Shown here: positions 31,971 to 41,833 of the stretch, piece after piece
How the letters are laid out: every line of letters starts with the position of its first letter
How positions within the stretch are numbered: position 1 is the stretch's first letter
Assembly: GCA_006384855.1 (NCBI GenBank)
Contig: VCJN01002469.1
Coordinates: 1 to 64,000 of the forward strand
DNA from: Tetraselmis striata
Lineage: Eukaryota > Chlorophyta > Chlorodendrophyceae > Chlorodendrales > Chlorodendraceae
DNA: 64,000 nt
Reading direction: 5' to 3'
The notes under the pieces: generated by a model
The model's input: only the letters and a program-made list of their open reading frames with translations
Told to the model about the DNA's origin: nothing
Database searches by the model: none
Program-made: the position numbers and the translations under genes

Positions 31971-32496
31971 ATGTACCGGCCGGTCACCTTACGACGCCAC
32001 GCTCACAAAATACTACTCGAATATATAGTACGCCAACTCCGACACCGAGCGGATTTGGGACTCCGAACCATCCTCCAGAAAGTCAAAGCCCATATTGGGG
32101 ATCGAAGGCAGCGAGCATGCCGACACCACCGCCGGCGAAGTGGCCAACGGGACAATCCCAACTGACACTATCGTAACCGTAGGGGCAACTCCCGAATCAA
32201 CCGATGATGTGTGGCTGAACCCATGCCAAGGCGCGCCGACCACCACTCATACCCCACACAACTTGAAAGCCGCCCTTCGGAAACACGCCAACGCTACAGT
32301 AGGCTGCGACCCCTCCGACGAAACCCTGCACTCCCACATCATAGACCATGCGTTGGCCACATGTGTAATGCCGGACCTCGTCACCCCCTCAGACATCACC
32401 ACCTCGGAAAGAATCCACAGGCTGGAATTCATGTGGGGAACACACTCAAGCCGAATGAGACGCAAAGGCCAACCGTCCTTCACATGCGGGAAATAA
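31971..32496 (+). pseudogene. RNase H-like end of a LINE (LINE-B), frameshifted
   Basis: One frame reads LRTILQKVKAHIGD and the next frame continues IEGSEHADTTAGEVANG; together this is the C-terminal RNase H signature 'VKAHIG-EGNE-AD--A' of non-LTR retrotransposons, split by a frameshift near 32095. The second frame continues through SERIHRLEFMWGTHSSRMRR to a stop at 32494-32496. The upstream RT is not present within ~1 kb, so the copy is 5'-truncated or rearranged. Confidence 0.6.
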
Positions 32497-32683
32497 ATGC
32501 GGACAGCACCTCAGCAACGGTCACACGGCAGGCAGTTACCCCTCCATGGCCGGCCTAAAGACAGACCGACACAATGGCACGCTTAAACTCCTCCTCAACG
32601 AGCTGCAAGTCCTAAACGGCGGTCGCTGGCACGTACTATCCATGGACGCGGGCAACAAACCTGTGGCTGACTTCTCCTCCCCC

Positions 32684-32723
32684 GGGTTCTAGGGTTTTCC
32701 AAACCCCAAAACCCTAAAACCCC
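32684..32723. repeat. telomere-like inverted words inside LINE-B
   Basis: G-strand-like GGGTTCTAGGGTTTT is followed at once by C-strand-like CCCCAAAACCCTAAAACCCC. It interrupts otherwise coding-like LINE sequence. A similar G-then-C arrangement occurs at 34663-34699. Confidence 0.6.
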
Positions 32724-32773
32724 AACAGAGACTCCCTGATCTCCGACCAAACCGACAAATCACACACACAGTC

Positions 32774-33388
32774 ATGTGCATCAGCATCCCCGATCGCCTA
32801 GCGGACGCCCACGAAGGGGAAACCGAAGGTCCCAGCGCCGCCCAAGCACCCACCCTGCTCCCCACGGCCATGCTACCCCCTCACCTCCGCCCTAAACACT
32901 GCAAGCCGGGCGCAGTACGCATCGTCGGATTCGACTGGGACCCGGCCACCGAAACCATATCTCCCAGCACCGATCCCATAGCAGTCCAAAAAATACAGAT
33001 AATCGAATTCAAATATCGCACTGATCTCAATCATGCCACCGTGCACGTTCCCATCCGCGAAAAATACCAACACATGGTGAGCGCCCTACGTCAACAAGGC
33101 TGGCGGTGTCCGATTGAAATCATTCCCGTCACCCTCAGCCGCAGCGACACCATGCATAAACTCACACTAGAAGCCATTCATGGCCTCACGGTCCTCCGCC
33201 CCAAGAAGCAACCCCCGGACAAACCCCCTCCGCCTCCCAACGCCCCTGCAATCCGCCTCTGTAGGAAACTCCAACGACACTCAATTGGATGGCTACATAC
33301 TCTCCTCCGCATATCCCGACAGTCCCTCAAACCTGCCTTGTCCAACCCCAGTACCTCCCACACACCCCGCACGCACATCCACTGTTAA
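32774..33388 (+). pseudogene. LINE-B C-terminal domain, restriction-like endonuclease type (partial)
   Basis: The 204-codon frame from the ATG at 32774 reads IQIIEFKYRTDLNHATVHVP then KYQHMVSALRQQGWRCPIEI and HGLTVLRPKK. A beta strand with Glu-x-Lys, then 'K--H----L+--GW---+-P+-+S' is the pattern of the restriction-like endonuclease (PD-(D/E)XK type) at the end of site-selective LINEs. The ATG is probably internal, since this would be the C-terminus of a larger ORF2. The last ~50 residues are Pro-rich and may not belong. Confidence 0.5.
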
Positions 33389-33477
33389 CATGCACGCTTT
33401 CCGCAAACCACCGTACACGACACCCCCGCCACGGCAAGGGGGGGACAATACTAAGCGGCATGGAAGGAGGAGGGGCG

Positions 33478-33631
33478 CGGGCGACAAGGAGGAAGGCCGG
33501 AAGCTGCATCCGTAATCCCTAGGGCTCCCGCAGCGGTTGGATAAAGCAGGTCCTAAAAGCAACTCGGCTTGGGCAGTGGAGAGCAACAAGTCAGCACGTT
33601 GTAAATCAATTTCAATTTCAATTTCAATTTG
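33478..33631 (+). repeat. LINE-B 3' end with (CAATTT)n tail
   Basis: The block ggaaggccggaagctg ... cctaaaagcaactcggcttg ... cacgttgtaa ends in four CAATTT units (33607-33630). The same 3' block with a shorter, imperfect tail ends another copy at about 44622. A short tandem tail instead of poly-A is typical of some LINE clades. Confidence 0.7.
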
Positions 33632-34536
33632 GTGCCTTAGACTACTTGCTCCTGCCTCTTTCTTTTTTGTGGTGTGACCTCTTGCGGTCCTTACTGCCGG
33701 ATACATACAACTATAGCAACACTAGCTACAGCATAAACGTCAAAACAAATGACATACGCCGACAACCAAACCCGTGCTTCTCTGCCCTCATCTCACTTGG
33801 TTGCAATGATGCGTGTATAGTAACACAGTGGCGTTGGGACGAGGATCGAAACTGTGGCTTAGTACCGGCTAGTCGCGTCGCCGGAGCTACACAATGGTGG
33901 CGAGATTTGGGCCGCAGTCGGAGGCGCAGTGGACTCCCATGGCACGCTATAGAGGGCGATTACTACGGCACCGCTAGTGCGATGATAACAGTTCCCGCAG
34001 CAGCAGCACAACGGTGGCGGCACGCATGAAGATGCCGGCCGCGGGCGCGCATCGAATGACACACGTGCTCCCCAGGTTCCTCTCCCAACTTGCCAGCAAT
34101 GGTAAGGGAGAGGCCGCACCAGACTAAATCGGGCACTTCGAATGCGGTGGCGAGGTTGTAATTCCACGATGCCTTGTGATACCATGCCTTCTAGTGTGAC
34201 AGTTACAATGTTTTGTAAATTGTCATGAGCTACGTTTGGCATAATACAAATACTAGTGTGCGCATGCCGCGCGCACTAGTGCTATACCTCGGGGGATATT
34301 CCATACCCGAGGCGGCTGATGATTATCAGCCAGTATTGTTATATGTATATGAAGTAACTTGGCAGTTGAATCAGCGATGCGTCGATTTTTCAAGCAGAAC
34401 ATTTTAAGGGAACGGGCTCTATATCGCTGGCCTACACTTCCATGAATTGCATTGCCAGCGCTTTCAAGTAGCGACCAGGAACTCGCGTGTGGCTTGCATA
34501 GAAGTCATCAGGCGCAGTAGCGTTTCGAGCGGCGGC
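33632..34536. other. no gene seen
   Basis: Begins with repeat sequence related to 31610, then mixed sequence with a (GCA)n-like patch at 33996. A 127-codon ORF (33646-34029) has no recognised domain. Confidence 0.4.
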
Positions 34537-34637
34537 TCCACCGGATTATAGTACTTAGTAGTACGTGTCAGTAGATAAGCGCTTGTGACGACTAGCGAGT
34601 ACCATTTTTTTTCCATTACCAGCAGCGACTAGCGAGT
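34537..34637 (+). repeat. ~100-bp direct repeat left of LINE-A
   Basis: attatagtacttagtagtac...agataagcgcttgtgacgac...ccattaccagca recurs at 37680-37784 and partly at 37876-37913. It lies outside the LINE target duplication, so the LINE inserted between two pre-existing copies. Confidence 0.8.
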
Positions 34638-34651
34638 AGTCGCTAATCCTT

Positions 34652-34664
34652 ACCAGTGGCGAGT
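34652..34664 (+). repeat. target-site duplication of LINE-A, left
   Basis: ACCAGTGGCGAGT, identical to 37628-37640. Confidence 0.75.
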
Positions 34665-34699
34665 TTAGGGTTTAGGGTTTTTCCTAAATCCTAAAACCC
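34663..34699. repeat. telomere-like junction at the LINE-A 5' end
   Basis: Two TTTAGGG units (34664-34677), TTTTTCC, then CCTAAATCCTAAAACCC. G-rich words are followed by C-rich words, and the run lies between the left target-site copy and the first LINE codons. Confidence 0.7.
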
Positions 34700-34700
34700 G

Positions 34701-37572
34701 TATGCCATTCCGGTGGACGAGGCCGCCCTGACGGTGGACATGCGCGTGCCGTACCAGCAACTCAAGCAACACGTGGCGGCGGGGCCCTCAGGCATGCGCA
34801 ACGAGTATCTCCGCTGCTTGGTGGGCGAATACGCCCCGGCGTCCGGGCCCGCGGCAGTCCGCGCCATGTCGGAGGTTGCCTCCATGTACCTCCAAGGCCG
34901 CCTGCCCGGGAGGTTCAACCGGCTCCTCGCCTCTGCTAGGCTCGTGGCACCTGTCAAGAAGCTAGGCGAGGGGAGGGCCCCGGACGTGCGGCCTGTGGCA
35001 GTCGGGGAGACGGAGCGGCGCGCAGCGGAGCGGGCAGTGGTTGACAACATGAAGGAGGCATACGTGTCGGTGCTCGCTCCATCTCAGCTCGGCGTTGGCA
35101 TTCCCGCGGGCGACTCTGTGCTCATCCACGGCGTCCGGCTCATCGCCGAGAAGCTTGGCCCACGTGCCGTCATCGTCCACACAGACCTTCGCAACGCTTA
35201 CAACGAAGCATGGCGCCGCACCATCATCCAGCGCCACATCGATTGCTCTCCACTACACCCTGTCATCCCTGCGCTCCTAGCCTCCCTCTCCACGGACTCG
35301 TATCTGGTTGTGGACGACCGGTCCGCCCCTCTGCGGTCGGAGGACGGCGTGCAACAGGGCGCACCTTTGGCCACGACTTCCTTTTGCGTCGCGATTCACT
35401 CCGAGGTGCAGCAGTGTGATACCACGTTGGAGGTCAATGACGGGGCGGCGCGCTTCAACGCCGACGATGGAATTTTGGTGGGCCTTCCGGAGCACGTTTG
35501 GCCGGCTCTTCACGCCTTCCGCACGTCCATCAAGGCGTCCGTGGGGCTTGAGGTGCGCTTCGACAAGATGCAGGCGTACAGCGCAGACATGGAGGCGGCG
35601 CGGCGTGAGGCTCCGGCCGACATCGAGTGGCCAGAGCTAGATGGCCATCGCGGCATCGCGGTCCTCAACGTGCCGCTCGGATCGCCAGAGTATGTGCAGG
35701 CGTACATGCACGGCAAGGCGGAGGAGCTACGAGAGGAGGTGGACGCTAGCCTGAGCAAGCTTCTGTCTGCCAAGCCCAGCCGTCGGTACACCCACGCCTT
35801 GCATCACCACGCATGGGCCCTGCTCAAGCATTGCATGCAACACAAGGCGGGGTGTTGGCTCCGCAATTGTCTTCCGTCCGAGGTGGAGGCCTTTGCGGAG
35901 GCGGTGGATGCCACCATCCTCGCGGCGGTCGAACGGGTGCTAGGGGTCTCTTTTGATCCCTCCACGTACGGCACCGACACCAATCCGGTGGTCACCGATT
36001 TCTTGGCGGAGCTTCTGCACGACCCCGACCCCATGGCAGCGGAGGTGGCTACCTTGAGCGAGGATGCAGTGGCCAGGGCGCGCAGCAGGCTTCACCTCCC
36101 CACTCGATTGAAGGGAGCTGGCATCCGCCGCATGGCTACCGTTCGTGATGCCGCCTTCATCGGCTGCATGAACGCCATCCTCCCAAGGTTCCTGACTAGG
36201 AACTCCGGCACCAACACCCCCACCCCTGGTTTCTTCGACCCACAGCTTGGGTCCGTACTTGGCCGAGGCAGCTTCAACGCAAATTCTTCCGCCCGCCAGT
36301 ATGACCACTTCCTCAACGATGCTCATGGGTCGGACAGCTACGCCGCGGAGATGCGCGAGGCGTGGGGCCGCCTCCAAGCGGCTACTGCTGGCCATCTCGG
36401 CGACGCAGATGCACGCCAGATGGAGCGGGAAGTGGAGGCTGCGTCGGGCTCGCAAAAGGAGCTGACGGCATTTCTAGACCAGGCCAACAACTCCCGGTTT
36501 CGAAATGAGGTGTGCGCTAGCCCTGCCACATGTAGGGAACGGATCTTGTTCAACCAGCTCGACGCGGCGTCAGGCATGTGGACAGTGGCCATCCCCACCG
36601 CGCGGACAGCCATGACTCCGCATGAGCTGCGAGAGGTCGCTGCCGGGTACTTCTTTCTGCCTAGCCCGTGCTTGGCCCCAGTGGTTGGGTGCCAGATTAT
36701 TCTGCCCTCGACGGAGCACAACCCCGTCATTGTTGATCTATACGGCGACGCGCTCATGAACCTCCCGGCGCCTGGAGACGCTCACTGGCGTGTACAGCAC
36801 GACGCTATCGCAGATGCCTTCCGCGATCACTGTGTTCACGACCTAGGTATCGCGGTACGGCGGGAGGTGGATGACTTGTTCCAGCAGGCAGTGCCTCTTG
36901 GCAACACCGTACCCCGGGATGAACTCAAGGACCTTGTGCCGGACGCAGAGCTCTCCCTTCCGGCGTTCAACGTCGTGACCGGGAGCTATGATCCCCGGAG
37001 CTTGAAGTCCACGCTGCTAGAGTTCAAGACTATATATGCGGTACGGGGTCAAGTACACTTCAGTGCCCCGGGCCACAGCTGTGGATCGGTTTGAGCGCTC
37101 CCTGTTGGGCGACATACAACGGGGGTTGGCTGCGCGGGACGCGGCGTGGCACAACACAGAGCCCGGACAGAAGGGTCCTCTTCGAGACATCCTGGATATG
37201 TCGGAGTACACGGGCATGGTCTTCGGCACAGTGGGTGAGGTGAGCAAGGGGGTGCACCGCACAGTGCGTGGTATCGCATGCTTGGCTGCGGACCAGGGTG
37301 CCCTCTCATCGCGGGGCACTCGGTGCATCACCCGGGCTCACCAAGAGGCCTTGCTCGCAAGAGATTTCCTCGGGGTCCTGAGCTTGGTGGCCGCTCGAGA
37401 GCGTGCTCGCTGCCTCATCAGACGGCGCAGATTCGTCTCCCATCCCGTTGCTGAAGCTGCACAGCACGTCCGAGGATCACCTACACACACACGTGCTCGC
37501 GTGGCCCGGACTCTGAACCGTGTGCGCATCACTCATCCATCCCGCCTTATGCGGGATGCGGGCCGCTTTTAG
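34701..37572 (+). pseudogene. LINE-A ORF2: reverse transcriptase plus restriction-like endonuclease, one frameshift
   Basis: The frame entering at 34701 is open to 37094 (about 798 codons). Near its start AAGPSGMRNEYLRCL and later APVKKLGEGRAPDVRPVAVG are RT motifs 0-2; VHTDLRNAYNEAWRR is motif A; EDGVQQGAPLATTSFC is the 'G-QQG-P' motif B; ARFNADDGILVG is the catalytic ADD motif C. Towards the end NVVTGSYDPRSLKSTLLEFK gives Asp...Glu-x-Lys of a restriction-like endonuclease. Near 37035 coding moves to the next frame (GVKYTSVPRATAVDRFERSL and on to a stop at 37570-37572), so a one-base change breaks the protein. The N-terminus is missing through 5' truncation. The protein would nick its target and copy its RNA there. 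Confidence 0.85.
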
Positions 37573-37627
37573 GCGGCTTGCTGTGTTGATTTTCTAATTC
37601 TAGGGAACTGCCCTTTTTGTAATTCAC
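37572..37627 (+). repeat. LINE-A 3' terminal 56 bp
   Basis: ggcggcttgctgtgttgatt...gtaattcac. Matches 52839-52894 (inverted) nearly base for base. Confidence 0.8.
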
Positions 37628-37640
37628 ACCAGTGGCGAGT
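37628..37640 (+). repeat. target-site duplication of LINE-A, right
   Basis: ACCAGTGGCGAGT, identical to 34652-34664. Confidence 0.75.
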
Positions 37641-37679
37641 ACAGGTACCGGTACGGTAGCGAGTACCGGTAGCGCGAGC

Positions 37680-37913
37680 TCCACCATCAGATTACAGTAC
37701 TTAGTAGTACATGTCAGCAGATAAGCGCTTGTGACGACTAGCGAGTACCATTTTTTTTTCCATTACCAGCACCGAGTAGCGAGTATCAGTGCCAGTACCT
37801 CCCAACCGTGAGATCGTAATCGGACGGCTGTGTAATTAAGAACCGTGGGCGGGCGGGCGGGCGGGCGGGTGGGTGGATTATAGTACTTAGTAGTACATTC
37901 CAGTAGATAAGCG
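37680..37913 (+). repeat. copies of the ~100-bp repeat right of LINE-A, plus (GGGC)n
   Basis: 37680-37784 matches 34537-34637; a partial third copy is at 37876-37913. Between them a (GGGC)n microsatellite (37848-37870) is present. Confidence 0.75.
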
Positions 37914-38039
37914 CTTTAGTCATGCACCTATAGGCCCGATCCGCAGTATACGGGTACCCGTACGCCAATAAAGCTCACCGCCGAAAAATCGACGCTTCGC
38001 TGGATAACATACAATGCCATACTATGACTAGGCTGACGT

Positions 38040-38700
38040 TAGGCCTTATGTTTGTCTCTCCACGCTGCGCTCTTTGCTGTGACCAGTGCTGACGCCCACA
38101 ATAGTATATATAGCAGCGGGTGGTGAAAACCTTGTAACCAATTTCTGCGTATCGTCAAAACACTGCACCCTCTCGCCTTTGCACCACCACTGCATACCAT
38201 CTTTGTTTGTCTTCGAGTCTCTATCATGTTGAGACTGTCGCACTGGTTTCGGAGCGAGCGTTGCTCCATATTCTTCAAGTCTTCCACTGCAAGTACTCCT
38301 CGTTTGTTGTATAATGAGTGATGTTATGGGGCGCACGTTTTCGCGCGCACAACTGGCGGCTCGAGAGCGGGACGCATATACGAAACTACCCTTCGACTGC
38401 GGTGTCACAGCATCATTATGTGCACACAATGGTTGCTACTTCATGCACAGGAGCTGGTGCTGAGCGTGACATTATGATGACCATTGAGCCGAATCATAAT
38501 AACACTGTTTTTCTGCCCTATGGAACCTCGACACGCATCGACATGTCAGTTCGCGAACTCGCAGTACGTATGTATGTTGCAAACTGAAACCGGGATCATG
38601 ATGAATCCGGCTGACCTGAAACTTTCGATTGTGTGACTATCGATGGAACCGACTGCTTTCTGTACGAGGCTCGAGTGAACTATTTTGAGCTGAAGAATGA
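38040..38700 (+). pseudogene. fragment of a diverged Gypsy relative: LTR end, primer site, gag start
   Basis: tatatatagcagcgggtggtgaaaa (38103) and gagactgtcgcac|tggtttcggagcgag (38231-38257) match the U5 end and primer site of the two full Gypsy copies. Downstream, VVATSCTGAGAERDIMM ... EPNHNNTVFLPYGTSTRIDM aligns with Gag VVVTYGKGHSVERQVIL ... EPNARSTLFIPVGKSTASDI, and CVTIDGTDCFLYEARV with VLIIDGMKCFLYASKL. Several stops interrupt it. It is a separate, older subfamily whose primer site did not change. Confidence 0.75.
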
Positions 38701-40018
38701 TAGAATGTTTGATTTCCCTTAGTTCATATTTGTGGATCTTTATGATCTCATAGATATTATGATAGAAGGTGATCATATGATAATTTTTGATTCGAAATCC
38801 GGCTTCAGTCATGTGGAGTTCCATCCTTCTGCTAAACCTTATGTCGCTTTCCAGTGGAAGGGCAAGTATTGTGGAAGGGCAAGTATAGCTGGGCTTTATG
38901 GTTGACTCTGCCGCCGGTATTTTATCCGTGCCAGAAGACCGGTGGAATATATTACAACAAGGCATCGCTGAATTGCTGAATGCCTGCGAAGACAGAGTTT
39001 CAGTCCGCAAGTTGGCTATAGTATTATCGGCCAAGCTATCTCTATGAGGCTGGCTCTGGGCCCTTTGGCTCAGTTTTATACTCAGTCGGCATTATTACGC
39101 CGTGCACAATTCAGTGTGGTCTTGGTCCACTTGGGTCACTCTTACACCTGAGGCTAAGAATGAACCGTTGTTCGTCTGGAAAGGCCTCGACATAAGTTCC
39201 TGTGTGGGCAGAACCTTGCCTCGCCAGCATGCAGTGGCCATTAATTTGGAAACTGATGACAATGATATTGCATGGGGGGGGGGGGGGGCTTACGATTAAG
39301 GCCTTTTTGATTCCCATCAGCTTGTTAACCACGAGTTCTTTACTGTGTGGGAGAGAGCTCAGTCCTCTATCTTTAGAGAGCTGGCCGTAGTTATCACATG
39401 CATACTTTGCTTTATTACATTTTGTGTCGGCCCAGTAGTAGGTATTCAGACTGACAACCAGAACCTCCTGTAGGCAGTGGGGAAAGGTAGCAGATTTATC
39501 TTTATTAATGATCCAGCTATTGAATTACAGCATTTGTGTGTGAAATAAGATATCACCCTGATTATGTTTTGGGTCACCATAGCTAGGAATGTCTGTGCAG
39601 TTTTATAAGCAAATTCTAGTGTCCAGCCATTAAAATCCGTAGTGGATGGATGTAACACAATATGTATTTTCAGATGTTATTAGATGCCCGCTGGGGCCCT
39701 CACAATACTGATCTCTTTAGAAACAGCATGCACACACTACAGTGTGTGCCTTTCTCAGTTTTGGTGCCCATGCACGGTGTCAATTTTGTGCACTATGATT
39801 GGTCTCAGTTTAATTGCTGGATTAATTCTCCATTCAGAATGGTGGGTGATGTGCTCCGGCATACTTGTGCTGCGACTGGCACCGTGATCATTCCCTTTTG
39901 GGATACCTCTACCTTGTGGCATATCCTAGCACCCGACGGTGCTTACGTTAATGACGCAGTCGTGATCTGGCTGTGGCTCCCCAAAGAGGATCACGCCCTT
40001 TTCTCCTAGGCATGAACA
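38700..40018 (+). pseudogene. DIRS-like reverse transcriptase and RNase H, many breaks
   Basis: IIFDSKSGFSHVEFHPSAKP then YVAFQWKGKY (about 38785-38870) is the RT block 'DLKSGYHH---HP---YLGF-W-GKY' of DIRS elements. LALGPLAQFYTQS (39050-39090) is the linker after RT. TDDNDIAWGGG (39255-39285) and FFTVWERAQSSIFRELAVV (39340-39395) are RNase H; VGIQTDNQNLL follows. WGPHNTDLF, HYDWSQFNCWINSPF and GTVIIPFWDTSTLWHILAPDG (39690-39930) are the distal block. Frames change several times and stops are frequent. A 15-base G run (39274-39288) lies exactly at the Trp-Gly-Gly motif. Confidence 0.75.
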
Positions 40019-40168
40019 CTGGGAACCATAAACCGCATTGTCCGCCGACCTGGGACATTCTGGCCATCCGGCTCGACTTTTCCCGGTCATGCCTTCCAGT
40101 TCTCTCAGTCGCGGACCGCTGCATCCACGGCGGCTGTCCGCAGTGCTACCCCTCTCGGTGGTTTTGAG

Positions 40169-41030
40169 ATGCCAGCGACCCCTTGGGACGAGTTCGGTAT
40201 AAATCAAGACGACCCTTTACAGTGTTCCCTTTTGAACGACCTTCGTACTTCTGCTCGTAATACTATCGCCGAGAGCACTGGCTCCGGCTATGCCTATGCT
40301 TGGCGCCGCTTGCTTACGTGGTGCGCCTCTCGCTCGGTTCCCAGGCACCCCCAAGCCGTCCTATGATGAGACGGTGGCTCTCTATTTGCAGTTCATTGCT
40401 AACGCAGTTGAGTATTACTCGCTTATAAAAGCGGCTTCCGCTGCGAATGTGTTTCACCAACTTATCAATCATTACAATCACCTTCCTACTCTACCGGTGG
40501 CCCGCTGTGGTTCGAGAGGCGGCTAAGCGCTCTATCGGCCTCAACGTTTCTAATCGCAAAGAACCTTTCCTTTGGCAGAATATCCCAGCGTTTGCGTATG
40601 CGTATGCGCCGGAGAGTGATGCTTTGTGCTACGTGATGGTTGCAATTCCGTGCGTCCTCTGTTTCGGGGTATGTGCCGGTTCGACTGCGCGTCGGACTCG
40701 AGACACACCGATGTCGTTTTCGCATCGGGCGATGAACTTGTGACGATTACGTTTGCTAAAAGAGAAGCGGATCAGTATTGCCAGGGGACGCGGGTTGTGA
40801 TTTCTGATATTCCCGGCTCCGTTTGTCCTTTTCGGTTGCTGCGGCGGCTCATTGATTTGACTCGGCCTACGGGTAGGCAAGCTTCTGTTCGTCCTAATTA
40901 TCATGGCTTTGTCGGAAAATTTGTCCGGTCTTCCCCGTGTGAAGCCTATGAAGCCCCGAGTGTTATGTACTCTACACCGCTGTACTTTGTGCTGCGGGAG
41001 CCGACGAAGGAGCGAAGAACTGGCGATTGA
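40169..41030 (+). pseudogene. DIRS-like tyrosine recombinase, frameshifted and incomplete
   Basis: From the ATG at 40169: LLNDLRTSARNTIAESTGSG then YAYAWRRLLTWCASR is the SAM-like N-terminal domain of phage-type integrases as found in DIRS elements. The frame changes near 40360 (VALYLQFIANAVEYYSLIKA), near 40500 (VREAAKRSIGLNVSNRKEPF) and near 40620 (ELVTITFAKREADQYC, then LRRLIDLTRPTGR). I do not see an intact His-x-x-Arg...Tyr catalytic set, so it is inactive. It follows the RT/RNase H relic in the order expected for a DIRS element. Confidence 0.75.
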
Positions 41031-41164
41031 GGCGGACTAGAACGAGTACAAGCCAAGCGAAGTACGAGTATGAGCATTGCGAGTGCGAGTACAGGTGAAG
41101 GCGAAGTACTGGTACGAGGACGACGAGGCGACAGTACGCGCGACTATAAGGCGACTAGTCGTCT
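40958..41164 (+). repeat. left arm of a ~205-bp inverted repeat (DIRS 3' end)
   Basis: From gtgttatgtactctaca to aaggcgactagt, including the recombinase C-terminus and its 3' flank; reverse complement of 43545-43765 at roughly 93-95% identity by eye. Confidence 0.85.
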
Positions 41165-41833
41165 TAGGACTTCGGCCGAATAGTCGTCTAGCCGTATAGT
41201 CCTAAAGCAGGAGCTGAGTCGAGGGTCCTAAATCGGATCGTTATTCCACACGGCTAGGAATATTGAGCGGAGATTTGGGAAAAGGGATTCTTACAGTACC
41301 GGAACTCGGTAACTTGAGTGACTCGCCCGGCGGTGGTTTTGCCGGCCTTTTTATAGTCGCTGGTTTCCGTCATTCCGTGCGCTGCGTATTGATTCCAATT
41401 CCCGCCACTTGTGATGCGTGCAACTACTAGACTAATACTAAATTCGACGTGTGCGGTCCTAATCCGCGGCCCGTCGCTTTTTTAGTAACACACAACTAAC
41501 TACAAACAGGTTCCTAGCACCTTCGTATGTCCGCAACACAGTGATATAATACTTACCTACTATTGCTATAGCAAATGCTACAGCGTTCTAGATGGTTCCA
41601 GTAGGTTCTAGTACCTACTGCTAAGACACTCTTAAGGCAGCGCCCTATCTAACGCTAGGTGTCATCATCCTCTAGCAAGTGACACCATAGCGTACGACAA
41701 TCGCCGCTGCTGGTACGCACGTACATACATGTTACTACTCGCACCCCATGTGGGTACTCGTAATATTTACATGAGCTAGCAACAGAAGGCGATATCATGA
41801 AATCACCAAAAAAAGGGCAATCAGAAAGGTCCT
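41165..41833. other. no gene seen; probable 3' flank of the minus-strand LINE
   Basis: Contains partly palindromic gtcgtcttaggac...gtatagtcctaa (41157-41206). No ORF with recognisable content. Confidence 0.35.

Larger units (their letters stand above)
34665..37627 (+). mobile_element. 5'-truncated LINE (LINE-A), 2.96 kb, 13-bp target duplication
   Basis: Bounded by ACCAGTGGCGAGT on both sides. The 3' end (…CCCTTTTTGTAATTCAC) is fixed independently by a second, 56-bp copy of the same end at 52839-52894. The body encodes most of an RT and a restriction-like endonuclease. The 5' 35 bp (34665-34699) are telomere-like, not LINE-coding. Only 55 bp of 3' UTR follow the stop codon, with no poly-A tail. 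Confidence 0.8.

Noticed and set aside
34537..37784. The ~100-bp direct repeats at 34537 and 37680 as LTRs of the element between them.
   Set aside because: They lie outside the 13-bp target duplication and a partial third copy follows at 37876; the element has LINE, not LTR, proteins.
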